Shown here one piece after another: positions 1-6,276 of a stretch of 6,838 bases of DNA. Both the position numbers and the translations under genes were made by a program. Numbering within the stretch: the first letter of the stretch is position 1; each line of letters opens with the position of its first letter. The DNA lies in contig RPQK01000421.1 in NCBI GenBank assembly GCA_003819755.1, positions 1 to 6,838 on the forward strand, written 5' to 3'. The DNA is from Acidobacteriota bacterium. Lineage in GTDB: Bacteria; Acidobacteriota; UBA6911; RPQK01. The notes under the pieces were generated by a model. The model was not told the DNA's origin and made no database searches. It saw only the letters and a list, made by a program, of their open reading frames with translations.

Positions 1-458
1 AGCAGGTAAGCGGCGCCATCTGGGGCCACGCTGACATCAGCGATTACCATGTTGGGGTAGTTCTGGAGGCGCCGAATACTGCGCCCATCATGGGAGATTC
101 TATAGAGCGCGAGTTCGAGTAGCTCGGACAATATCCCTACAACCAGAACATCGTCCTCGTTCGTTACAGCAGAGTCGTAAACCGAAAACTGATCGGAACT
201 CAGGTTGACTGACCACATTTTGGCGCCAGAGCGGTCAAATGCTTCGAAAAGGCCGCCCGTTCGGTCTACAGTTAGTCTTCCGTCCTTCCCTAACTGAACG
301 CTGCCCACGCCATTGGTGCTGTTTTGGTACGGTAATCCGTTAGCCTGAGAGCCAAGACAAAACTCCGGATACGAAGGAAGAACTAGAGCCAGTAAAGCCG
401 CTGACAACACGGCAAGTGGGATCTGCAGACGCGAACATGCAGGCCTCCAAGGAGCCAT
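1..458 (-). CDS. Exported beta-propeller-like protein, 5' part only
   Basis: The reading frame is open from an ATG at 458-456 to the left edge, giving the first 152 residues of a longer protein. An AGGAGG Shine-Dalgarno sequence (470-465) lies 6 bases before this ATG and fixes the start. The N-terminus is a plausible Sec signal: basic residues (MAPWRPACSRLQ), then a hydrophobic stretch (IPLAVLSAALLALVLP, about residues 13-28). No clear lipobox is visible. The mature part has the short, strand-rich, Gly/Asp-turn pattern of NHL/PQQ-like propellers: GKDGRLTV, FDRSGAKMWSVNL, YRISHDGRSIRRL and DVSVAPDGAAYLL. I infer a secreted or periplasmic propeller protein; ligand and function are unknown. It is transcribed away from the rest of the window. 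The coding call is solid, the fold is moderate, and no specific family can be named from the fragment. Confidence 0.82.
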   Translation of the reverse strand, partial: MAPWRPACSRLQIPLAVLSAALLALVLPSYPEFCLGSQANGLPYQNSTNGVGSVQLGKDGRLTVDRTGGLFEAFDRSGAKMWSVNLSSDQFSVYDSAVTNEDDVLVVGILSELLELALYRISHDGRSIRRLQNYPNMVIADVSVAPDGAAYL

Positions 459-464
459 GTCCTT

Positions 465-470
465 CCTCCT
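465..470 (-). promoter_or_regulatory. Strong Shine-Dalgarno (AGGAGG) of the leftmost gene
   Basis: On the minus strand the sequence reads AGGAGG, six bases, then ATG at 458-456. This is a full match to the anti-Shine-Dalgarno core at good spacing, and it decides the start of the propeller-like gene. No clear sigma-70 promoter could be picked out further upstream. Confidence 0.8.
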
Positions 471-536
471 TGCTACTGTGCACTATTCGGAGCTCTGAGC
501 CGTTGTAAAGGACTGGGAATTGCTGATACAGCCAGT

Positions 537-845
537 ATGGCACAGGTAGTCAAGGAAGACGCTCGGGATCTTCACTTGGGTCGTCGTTACCCCTCCTCAG
601 AAACCCGTATCCGCGTCGAGTCGCAACGGGTGCAGTGGCCCCGACCGCCACTGGCGCTAAGAAGGCGAGCCGGGTCGGATTGGGAAGGTGCACTTGTTGG
701 CCGTTGTCGGAAGCGGGCTCGGACAAGACTGATGCTTGGGGACCGGCCGCGTGGTTACTCTAGTCGGCTTTGGCTCTGGCCTCTTTATCGGGGCCGGCAT
801 TGATGCTGCATTAAAGGCGAGTTGGTTGTCTATCAGGCGCCTTGA
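537..845 (+). pseudogene. Decayed glycine-zipper protein remnant with several frameshifts
   Basis: No single frame is protein-like, but successive pieces in different frames join into the end of a small glycine-zipper protein of a type I recall as common in Acidobacteriota. Pieces in order: TGAKKASRVGLG (650-685), GALVG (687-701), AVVGSGLG (700-723), TDAWGPA (728-748), VTLVGFGSGLF plus IGAGIDAALK (754-816), and ELVVYQAP followed by TGA (819-845). The family pattern is a Lys/Arg-rich segment, then glycine-rich hydrophobic helices, then a short tail ending in Y-x-A-P. The last two pieces are the most convincing, separated by a single frame change near 817. No start or signal peptide is recognisable, and the left limit is approximate: it is the first ATG in the area, within a frame that encodes only part of the remnant. 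Joining several frames in GC-rich DNA can create false glycine-rich matches, so confidence is modest. Confidence 0.42.
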
Positions 846-1017
846 GCGATTTCGTGTTTATACCAAAGTTAGAACCATCTGTCCCGCCACTTGACGAGAT
901 CAAACCGGAAACAGACCCACCTCCTCACTACCTCCGAAAGAAACTGCTAAATTCCTTTCCGAAAATCGGCCAGCGACTCCCGACCGGCATCTCTGGCTAT
1001 GAAGGGAGTGAAAACCC
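846..1017. other. Leader region before the large propeller gene
   Basis: This 172-base stretch separates the glycine-zipper relic from the large gene. GGGAG at 1004-1008 is the Shine-Dalgarno sequence of the ATG at 1018. TTGACG at 891-896 resembles a -35 box, but no acceptable -10 lies 16-18 bases after it, so I do not call a promoter. A TTG-started frame from 842 crosses the region; I regard it as fortuitous. Confidence 0.5.
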
Positions 1018-4000
1018 ATGCCGAAGGACTCGGAGCGCTTAGGGATTTACGTCGTTGTCGCGCTGTCTGTGGTAGCTCTGGCCGTGCCTGCTCAGCTGCA
1101 AGGCGCGCGGCAAGGTTGGGTGAATATCGGGCCAGAGCAGATCTACGCTTGGGATCTGGTCGAGGGTCCGTCGAACCCAAATCAACTCTACATCGCGGCC
1201 GGCGGCCCCGGTGTTTACAGAAGTACCGCCGGAGGCTGGACCTTGGCGACCACGGGTTTATCGTACTCGTACTGCGAGCACCTGGCGATCGATCCCTCCG
1301 ACCCAAAGACCGTGTACGCGGCATTCTACTTACCGGGCTTTCCCGGTTGGTCGCCTGATCATGGCTTCTTGTACAAGAGCAAGGATAACGGCTGGACCTG
1401 GTCTCTGGTTGCCTCTACCTGGGGCGGGATTCTTCAGATCGTCGCCGATCCTCATATTCCCGGCCGGGTCTACGCCAGCGTCAGGAGAACGCCCGGTTAT
1501 GTCATTGACGGGGATGATCGCCCATATGCGCTGCTCGTGACCGCCGGCGACAACTGGCATTCTGTCAAGTACAGCGATAGCCCGGCCGCTTTTTCGGTGT
1601 TTCCCCATCCCCGAATGCCCGGAGTCATTCTTGGTGTGGAGCGGACGGAATCCGGCGACACGGTCTGCAAATCCGGAGATCACGGCGAAAGCTGGGTCCG
1701 GGTGACCAAACTGGACACTACCGTCTCGAAGCTGGCATTTGACTCTCTGGACGAGAAAAGGATTTATGCCGCGTCGGCTAAAGGTCTCCTGATCAGCACC
1801 GACGGAGGGGCCGCCTGGTCGACCGTCGGAAGCGGTCTCGGCGCCGGGCCGATTCGATCACTCAATGTGCTGCAGGATGGCAGCCTTCTTCTTTGGCAAG
1901 ACCAGATATTCCAAAGCTCGGATCGCGGCGAGACCTGGAAGAGTGTGACCGAAATCGACTCGGAGGCAAGGAGTTTCATCCCTAGCCGGTCGAAACCGGG
2001 GGTTTTCTATCTCCTCGCCGGCCACACGGTCCTCAAGAGCACTAACAGCGGAGAGGAGTGGAACGCCGTGACTCGGGGACTTACTGGGTACTCAGTCGAC
2101 TCGGTTGCCGCTGCTCCATCCGATCCCAAAACGATCTACCTGGTGTCACAAGTCGAGGCACCGCCCTACGACATTTTCGTCAGCCAGGACGGAGGAGGGG
2201 AATGGGCGAAACTCGGTTTTCCGTCAGGTCATGCGACCTCGCCGATTATCATGGTTCATCCGGAAGACTCCAATCGCCTGTACCTCGCCTCGTCGCAACA
2301 GATTTCGGTCAGCACGGACGGGGCTAAAACCTGGCGTACGACGAGGCAGAGCAATCAGGAGGACGGCTGGTTGGGTGGTTTGCTCGTCGACCCACGACAT
2401 CCCGACTGGGTTTACGCTTCGTACAACTCGGGGCTGGAGCGGAGCGAGGACGCCGGCGAAACCTGGAAACGGGTTAGTTCGGAAGTGAAGGCCTCCAGCC
2501 TGGCGTCGCACACCGCCTCAGGGGCCCTGTATGCGGCCGGCGAGTCCGGTTTGCGGTGGAGTAAGGATAACGGGGCGACGTGGCAAGTGTTGAAGGAAGG
2601 GAAGACCCTTTCGTTCGTCATCGACTCCACTTTAGATCCCACCATTTATGTCTTTGACTATTCCTGGCAGAAGCTGGAGAAGAGCATTGACGGCGGGAAA
2701 ACCTGGATACGGGCAGATTTCGGCCTGCCGTCGTCGGTTGGGCAAATGGTGATCACCCCGGAAAATGTAGTGTATGCCTCGACTTCGAGCAGGGGCGTGT
2801 TCCGGAGCGATAACGGAGGAGCAAGCTGGCATCCTGTCAACTTGGGCCTCGGCTCAGGTCGAACATCGGAGCTTATGGCTCAACCCGGCGATGCCCGACT
2901 GATGTACCTCGGGTCGGTGGTCCACGGTCTCTACCGGTTCCAAACGGTTCCCGGGAGCCAGCTTGCCTTCTCTGCCTTGCTCGAGAGCGAGACAACGCTA
3001 ACGGGTTTCGCGGTCTCAAATCCTCAGCCGGATCCGTCAAGTCTTCAGATCATCGCGAGGCGGGCGAACGGACAGCTGGTCGTCGCGGAGAAGAACCCGC
3101 GTGTCATCGTGCTCGGTGGGCTTCAACAGCTGGCGTTAACCGGGCAGGAATTGTTTGGGACCAGCTCGAGCGAACCGGTCGAAGGCTGGGTTGAGGTAAA
3201 CGGATCGGCCGACCGCCTGGCTGGACTCTTCATGACGCTTGGTCCGGACCAGGCTGACGGCGCCCAGGCAGCTCGGGCTACCTCCAGCCAGTTGTGTTTT
3301 TCCCGAATCCATCACGGACCGGAGGGTTTCCTCGGACAGCAGGCGGTCACTCGTCTTTTCATTGTCAACCCGAACAACGAAGCGACCGAGTGCGCCCTTG
3401 ATCTGTATCGGGGTGACGGTACCCGCACGGGTGGTTATTTCCGAGGTGTCATTGCACCTGGCGGATTGCTCAGCGGGAGCATCGAGGAACTGTTCGGCGT
3501 CTCGTCCATAAACGGGGGATACGTCGTGGCAAGAGTCAACGACCCGGAGTCTCTAGTTGGAATCACCGGGTTCGAGTTGGTAGAACTGCCGAAGGCTAAG
3601 ACCAGGTTCGGACTGCAGGCTGCCGATTCGGTCTTTCTCCCCGACGGATATTCGGCGCAGGTCGCGAGCGTAAGCGGGGCACAGACCCGGATCAGACTGG
3701 TCAATGTTTCCGAAGAAAAGCAAAGGGTGAAGCTTCAACTCTACGCTGCGACCGGCGCCTTGCTGGCACCTGAAACCGAGCTGGAGCTTGGTCCCCGAAC
3801 CGCCTTCGATGAAATGGCCGCCAATCTGTTTGCCTTACCTCCCGGTCAGCCGCCAATCGGTTCCCTTCGGGTGATCGCCGCCGGCGCCGGGATACTGGGC
3901 GACGTGGTTTTTGGGGATTTTCAGGCGTTCGAACGGCTCGCCGCTCTTCGGATCGAGTCCGCCGGTTTGACGGATGCGACCTTCAGCCAGCTGGCAAACG

Positions 4001-4281
4001 GCTTAGGCTACTACACGGGGCTTGCTCTCTTTAACCCCTCGAATCGGGCGACCGAAGTGAGCCTGGAGGCCTATTCAGCAGAGGGAAATCTAAAAGGGCA
4101 GACCGTGATCCAGTTGCCGGCCTTCAGCAGAATTTCCAAGCTGCTGGTCGAATTGATACCTGAAACGGTTGACCAGGTCCGGGGCTGGATAAGTCTGCGC
4201 TCTTCGCACCCAATAGCGGCCCAGGAGCTCTTCGGGACAGACAGTCTCCTTGCAGCGGTCCCGGCTGCCCGGCAGGAGTAA
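1018..4281 (+). CDS. Large exported Asp-box (BNR) propeller protein with four C-terminal repeats
   Basis: Intact 1087-residue protein. The ATG at 1018 is preceded by GGGAG with 9 bases spacing and begins a signal peptide (basic start, hydrophobic core at about residues 9-24). Residues 35-640 carry eleven Asp boxes (S-x-D-x-G-x-T-W type), with first residues at about 121, 219, 260, 300, 341, 389, 432, 476, 515, 556 and 597; examples are SKDNGWTW, SSDRGETW and SIDGGKTW. The early copy at about 69-76 (STAGGWTL) looks shortened and has lost the pattern. This array is typical of sortilin/VPS10-like or photosynthesis-stability-factor-like multi-blade propellers. Residues 651-1087 form four diverged repeats of about 95-105 residues with recurring elements: a hydrophobic start, an NP or NV turn after a strand, a G-x-L strand, ELFG or NLFA, then a G-W/Y-V strand. 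These C-terminal repeats resemble those ending many Acidobacteriota extracellular proteins. No catalytic residues are recognised, so I call it a cell-surface or secreted binding protein of unknown ligand. It stands alone on its strand locally. Confidence 0.93.
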   Translation: MPKDSERLGIYVVVALSVVALAVPAQLQGARQGWVNIGPEQIYAWDLVEGPSNPNQLYIAAGGPGVYRSTAGGWTLATTGLSYSYCEHLAIDPSDPKTVYAAFYLPGFPGWSPDHGFLYKSKDNGWTWSLVASTWGGILQIVADPHIPGRVYASVRRTPGYVIDGDDRPYALLVTAGDNWHSVKYSDSPAAFSVFPHPRMPGVILGVERTESGDTVCKSGDHGESWVRVTKLDTTVSKLAFDSLDEKRIYAASAKGLLISTDGGAAWSTVGSGLGAGPIRSLNVLQDGSLLLWQDQIFQSSDRGETWKSVTEIDSEARSFIPSRSKPGVFYLLAGHTVLKSTNSGEEWNAVTRGLTGYSVDSVAAAPSDPKTIYLVSQVEAPPYDIFVSQDGGGEWAKLGFPSGHATSPIIMVHPEDSNRLYLASSQQISVSTDGAKTWRTTRQSNQEDGWLGGLLVDPRHPDWVYASYNSGLERSEDAGETWKRVSSEVKASSLASHTASGALYAAGESGLRWSKDNGATWQVLKEGKTLSFVIDSTLDPTIYVFDYSWQKLEKSIDGGKTWIRADFGLPSSVGQMVITPENVVYASTSSRGVFRSDNGGASWHPVNLGLGSGRTSELMAQPGDARLMYLGSVVHGLYRFQTVPGSQLAFSALLESETTLTGFAVSNPQPDPSSLQIIARRANGQLVVAEKNPRVIVLGGLQQLALTGQELFGTSSSEPVEGWVEVNGSADRLAGLFMTLGPDQADGAQAARATSSQLCFSRIHHGPEGFLGQQAVTRLFIVNPNNEATECALDLYRGDGTRTGGYFRGVIAPGGLLSGSIEELFGVSSINGGYVVARVNDPESLVGITGFELVELPKAKTRFGLQAADSVFLPDGYSAQVASVSGAQTRIRLVNVSEEKQRVKLQLYAATGALLAPETELELGPRTAFDEMAANLFALPPGQPPIGSLRVIAAGAGILGDVVFGDFQAFERLAALRIESAGLTDATFSQLANGLGYYTGLALFNPSNRATEVSLEAYSAEGNLKGQTVIQLPAFSRISKLLVELIPETVDQVRGWISLRSSHPIAAQELFGTDSLLAAVPAARQE

Positions 4282-4353
4282 AAGACCAGGTCACTCATGC
4301 AGCCCTGAGCTTCTGTGCGTCTTTCTCCTGCTTTCCGCATCCATAGAGGGTTT

Positions 4354-4358
4354 GGAGG
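4354..4358 (+). promoter_or_regulatory. Shine-Dalgarno (GGAGG) of the SEC-C gene
   Basis: GGAGG lies 6 bases before the ATG at 4365. It identifies the original start of the broken SEC-C gene even though that ATG now opens only a 13-codon frame ending in TGA at 4404. The alternative start of the longer open frame, at 4315, has no comparable signal. Confidence 0.7.
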
Positions 4359-4364
4359 TGCCAC

Positions 4365-4606
4365 ATGCGAAAAAACAAAGTTGACGTGGAAAGAAACTGC
4401 TTTTGAAACGAGCAGCAAGCGACGGCGCGGCTATCCGTCCGAGGCCCAGGTGAAGAGGGGATATCGTGTGGTGCACGGAGATAAGGAGTTGCTTGAGAAG
4501 CTCGGTCGCAACGACCCATGCCCGTGCAGCTCCGGCCGTCGGTTTCAAAAACTGTTGCCTCCGCTCAGGCAGGTTTGACGGAGCTCAGAGGCACCACTAC
4601 TTCTAG
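4365..4606 (+). pseudogene. Small SEC-C zinc-motif protein, two +1 frameshifts
   Basis: From the ATG at 4365 the frame reads MRKNKVDVERNCF and stops at TGA 4404-4406. The next frame then carries RRRGYPSEAQVKRGY, HGDKELLEKLGRNDPCPC and SSGRRFQK, before losing the motif after a run of five A (4547-4551). Skipping one base there gives QNCCLRSGRF and a stop at TAG 4604-4606. With one base skipped near 4392-4404 and one at 4547-4551, a continuous 79-residue protein results. It carries the SEC-C signature Cys-Pro-Cys, eight residues, Cys-Cys (Cys52, Cys54, Cys63, Cys64), the exact spacing of the zinc-binding SecA C-terminal motif. SEC-C motifs coordinate one zinc ion and mediate protein or ribosome contacts, either as SecA tails or in small uncharacterised proteins. 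The basic N-terminal half (KRRRGYP) could bind nucleic acid or ribosome (inference). It may be a real pseudogene, a sequencing error at short homopolymers, or less likely a frameshifted gene. The unusual Ser55 replaces the usual Gly after Cys-Pro-Cys. Confidence 0.8.
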
Positions 4607-4766
4607 GGGCCGATAGTTCAACATTCTTTTCCGCAGTCCGAGCAGCCGTCCGCCCTGGGCTGCTTGGGCTGCTGGAACTCCGGCGGAGGTCCGACCGCCC
4701 AGGGGGACACTACCAGAAGAGGATCCGCTTTTTTCGGTGCGATTCCCGGCCCTATAATCGCAGCCG
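4607..4766. other. Spacer between SEC-C remnant and kinase gene
   Basis: It contains a tandem GGGCTGCTT/GGGCTGCTG (4657-4674) and an inverted pair CCCTGGGC (4653-4660) with GCCCAGGG (4697-4704) around a 36-base loop. There is no U-tract after it, so it is not a standard terminator. The right end holds the promoter of the kinase gene. Confidence 0.4.
4731..4758 (+). promoter_or_regulatory. Sigma-70-like promoter with perfect TATAAT, probable leaderless transcript
   Basis: TATAAT at 4753-4758 is a perfect -10 box. A weak -35 candidate, TTTTCG (4731-4736), lies 16 bases upstream. Only eight bases separate the -10 from the ATG at 4767, so a start site about seven bases after the -10 would fall within a base or two of the A of the ATG. 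No Shine-Dalgarno sequence is present in CGCAGCCG before the ATG. Together these indicate a leaderless or nearly leaderless message for the kinase gene. The -35 is the weak part of the call. Confidence 0.55.
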
Positions 4767-5336
4767 ATGCCACGACTGTTCGTGATTGGAGGACCCAACG
4801 GAGCTGGCAAGACGACGTCGGCGATGGCTTTGATGCCCGAGTTGCTCGAGTGTGAGGAGTACGTGAATGCCGACGCGATCGCGCAGGCGATTTCACCGTT
4901 TCGGCCGGAATCGGTTGCTTTGCAGTCTGGCCGCCTGATGCTTCGCAAAATCCATCAGTTAGCTGTCCAAAACGCGGATTTTGCTTTCGAAACGACTTTG
5001 GCCTCTCGCTCTTTCGCGCCTCTGTTGTCGGCTTGGAAAGGGCAGGGCTACGCGGTCACTCTCCTTTTTCTCTGGCTCAGGTCGCCCCAGCTCGCCGTCG
5101 ACAGGGTGAGGCTTCGTGTTCAGTCGGGCGGGCATGCGATCTCCGATGATGTGATTATCCGACGCTACTGGACGGGATTGAAGAATCTCGTCTCGCTCTA
5201 TTTGCCTCTCGCCGATAGATGGTCCGTTTATGACAACTCAGGACCTCGACCGAGACTTGTTGCCGGACGTTCCGAATCAGATGTCGTGGTGTATGATGAG
5301 GGAGTATGGAATCAGATTCTGAAAGCAGGTCAGTGA
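4767..5336 (+). CDS. Zeta-toxin-like P-loop kinase (probable toxin)
   Basis: 189 residues. The Walker A motif GGPNGAGKTT is at residues 8-17, so the ATG at 4767 is essentially forced as the start. NADAIAQ (34-40) places Asp36 about 21 residues after the Walker lysine, where zeta/PezT-type kinases carry the catalytic Asp. FAFETTLASRSF (72-83) matches the substrate-side segment F-x-x-E-T-T-L of this family. SGGHAISDDVIIRRYW (120-135) matches the short bacterial branch (G-G-H, then R-R-Y), supplying arginines for phosphate binding, and VYDNSG (154-159) is the conserved late motif. Characterised zeta toxins phosphorylate UDP-N-acetylglucosamine and block peptidoglycan synthesis; whether this short branch uses the same substrate is unknown. 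The gene is intact, about the usual length for the short branch, and overlapped at its 3' end by the small partner gene. Expression is probably from the promoter directly abutting the start. I am confident of the kinase family and moderately confident of the toxin role. Confidence 0.88.
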   Translation: MPRLFVIGGPNGAGKTTSAMALMPELLECEEYVNADAIAQAISPFRPESVALQSGRLMLRKIHQLAVQNADFAFETTLASRSFAPLLSAWKGQGYAVTLLFLWLRSPQLAVDRVRLRVQSGGHAISDDVIIRRYWTGLKNLVSLYLPLADRWSVYDNSGPRPRLVAGRSESDVVVYDEGVWNQILKAGQ

Positions 5337-5515
5337 AGAAAGTCGAGCAGGACGACGTGCTTCGGAAGATTGACATCGGTGTGCGCCGGGGTGTGGCCCG
5401 GGCGTTGGAGGAACATCGGCGCGCGGGCCGCAGCATTGTCGTTTGGAAAGACGGAAAAATCATTTGGATTCCCCCGGAACAGATCCCACCTTTAACTGAA
5501 GAAGAGATCGGGTAA
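5306..5515 (+). CDS. Small partner protein of the zeta-like kinase (candidate antitoxin)
   Basis: 69 residues (MESDSESRSVKKVEQDDVLR...). The acidic/basic start is followed by a probable helix (about residues 15-41, VLRKIDIGVRRGVARALEEH), then a short strand pair around a turn (SIVVWKDGKIIWIPPEQ, 43-59) and an acidic tail (LTEEEIG). The ATG at 5306 overlaps the kinase gene by 31 bases and has GAGGGAG just upstream (5298-5304, close spacing). A GTG at 5333 that overlaps the kinase stop as GTGA is the alternative start and would give a 60-residue protein. Overlap in either form implies translational coupling with the kinase. Its size, position and charge suggest an antitoxin that covers the kinase nucleotide or substrate site. 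It does not resemble the three-helix epsilon antitoxin or the HTH-containing PezA. Similar small proteins beside short zeta-like kinases are familiar to me, but I cannot name a family. Confidence 0.8.
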   Translation: MESDSESRSVKKVEQDDVLRKIDIGVRRGVARALEEHRRAGRSIVVWKDGKIIWIPPEQIPPLTEEEIG

Positions 5516-5539
5516 CTCTTCCTTCGCTCTTTCCCCCAG

Positions 5540-5560
5540 TGGCTCCATTTTGGCTCCATT
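5540..5560 (+). repeat. Tandem 11-base repeat TGGCTCCATTT
   Basis: TGGCTCCATT occurs at 5540-5549 and again at 5551-5560, with a T between them, giving two directly adjacent copies 25 bases after the small partner gene. It may be part of the element end or a binding site; nothing more can be said. Confidence 0.7.
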
Positions 5561-5603
5561 AAGAAATCGATTTTGGCCGATTCTGTGAAACTGCATGTTC
5601 TAT

Positions 5604-5646
5604 ATAGACGGAAATAGACGCCATAGACGCTAAATTCTGTATAGAC
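5604..5646 (+). repeat. Four phased ATAGAC repeats, candidate integrase arm sites
   Basis: ATAGAC begins at 5604, 5614, 5623 and 5641. The first three are followed by G, the last by A. The spacings are 10, 9 and 18 bases, close to one or two helical turns, so all copies would face roughly the same side of the DNA. The last copy ends 8 bases before the tRNA-Gly fragment. Tyrosine recombinases of tRNA-targeting phages and islands use short direct repeats beside the core as arm-type sites, which is the role inferred here. Confidence 0.6.
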
Positions 5647-5654
5647 AATCGAAA

Positions 5655-5703
<49 letters not shown>

Positions 5704-6276
5704 ATGTTTTCAATAAGTTACGGGAATTTTGCCGCTTCACAACCCGGCTCTTAATGGAGTACAGACTAAACGTCTTTCTTCTAACGCCTTGTTTTTTAGC
5801 AAGTTGCGAGGCACGAATGCCAGCGGGGTGTGCCCGCTTCCAATAATCAAAGCCGACGTCCGGCCCCAGCGAGGGACAGGTGTGGCCGGCTAATGCGACA
5901 GACCTTCGAAGCAGTACTCAAATCCCGCGCGGGTCATGTTATGTCCTCGAGCATTTGAGCAACAGCTCGCGCGCCTGTGCCTCCCCTCTCTCACCGCGAG
6001 CCAAGCCCGGAGCGCGAGGGGTGGGGAATTCAACGAGGTGGCCGAGTCCGCCAGCTCCCGTCCAGCAGGCGGCGAGTTTGGCTTTCCTTTTCTCCAGGAA
6101 TCCGATATTGTTCCGTTCGACCTGAAACAGCCTCCCCAAGCGGGTTTCGGAATAGCTTGCAGAGCCTGGAATCCAGCTAGAACGGCCGTTTCCGGCAATC
6201 TTATCCTCTTGAATCAAGATGATCTGCGTGTTCTTGGCGCGGTCGTCTTCTTACGGGCTTTGGCTCAATAGCAGCT
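5704..6276. other. 573-base region without a convincing gene
   Basis: Several overlapping frames of 60-110 codons cross this stretch on both strands. None has a Shine-Dalgarno sequence, recognisable motif or protein-like composition, and they mutually overlap. Three short hairpins are clustered at 5812-5889: GGCA/TGCC around CGAA, GCGGG/CCCGC around GTGTG, and CCGGCC/GGCCGG around 18 bases. If the tRNA fragment is the element boundary, this is flanking chromosome, or the start of another accessory segment. Confidence 0.5.

Larger units (their letters stand above)
5516..5654. other. AT-rich repeat-bearing end of the putative integrated element
   Basis: Between the small partner gene and the tRNA fragment the DNA becomes markedly richer in A and T. 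It holds a tandem 11-base repeat (5540-5560), a weak imperfect hairpin (AATCG 5565-5569 with CGATT 5578-5582, no U-tract) and four ATAGAC copies. No ORF is present. Base composition and repeats fit the terminal, integrase-binding segment of a tRNA-targeting element. Confidence 0.5.

Noticed and set aside
891..952. Sigma-70 promoter for the large propeller gene from TTGACG at 891
   Set aside because: No -10-like hexamer lies at 16-18 bases; the nearest, TAAATT around 947, is far too distant.
842..1042. TTG-started plus-strand frame of 66 codons before and into the large gene
   Set aside because: It has no Shine-Dalgarno sequence, begins inside the glycine-zipper relic stop region, overlaps the start of a well-supported gene and has no recognisable motif.
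4653..4704. Rho-independent terminator after the SEC-C remnant
   Set aside because: The 8-bp stem encloses a 36-base loop and no U-tract follows.
4565..4948. Minus-strand frames of up to 127 codons opposite the kinase start, one ending in a Cys-x-x-Cys tail (CSDCGKEC)
   Set aside because: They run antisense to the Walker A coding region of an intact kinase, have no good start signal, and the cysteine pair alone is not evidence of a zinc-ribbon gene.
5564..5583. Terminator for the kinase/partner operon
   Set aside because: The AATCG/CGATT stem is only 5 bp, AT-rich and not followed by a U-tract.
5604..5646. Short CRISPR-like array
   Set aside because: The repeat is only six to seven bases with two- to twelve-base gaps, far below CRISPR repeat and spacer sizes, and no cas gene is present.
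5880..6271. Several overlapping frames on both strands in the right intergenic region
   Set aside because: They mutually overlap, are rich in Arg, Ser and Pro as expected from GC-rich noncoding DNA, and show no family motif or ribosome binding site.
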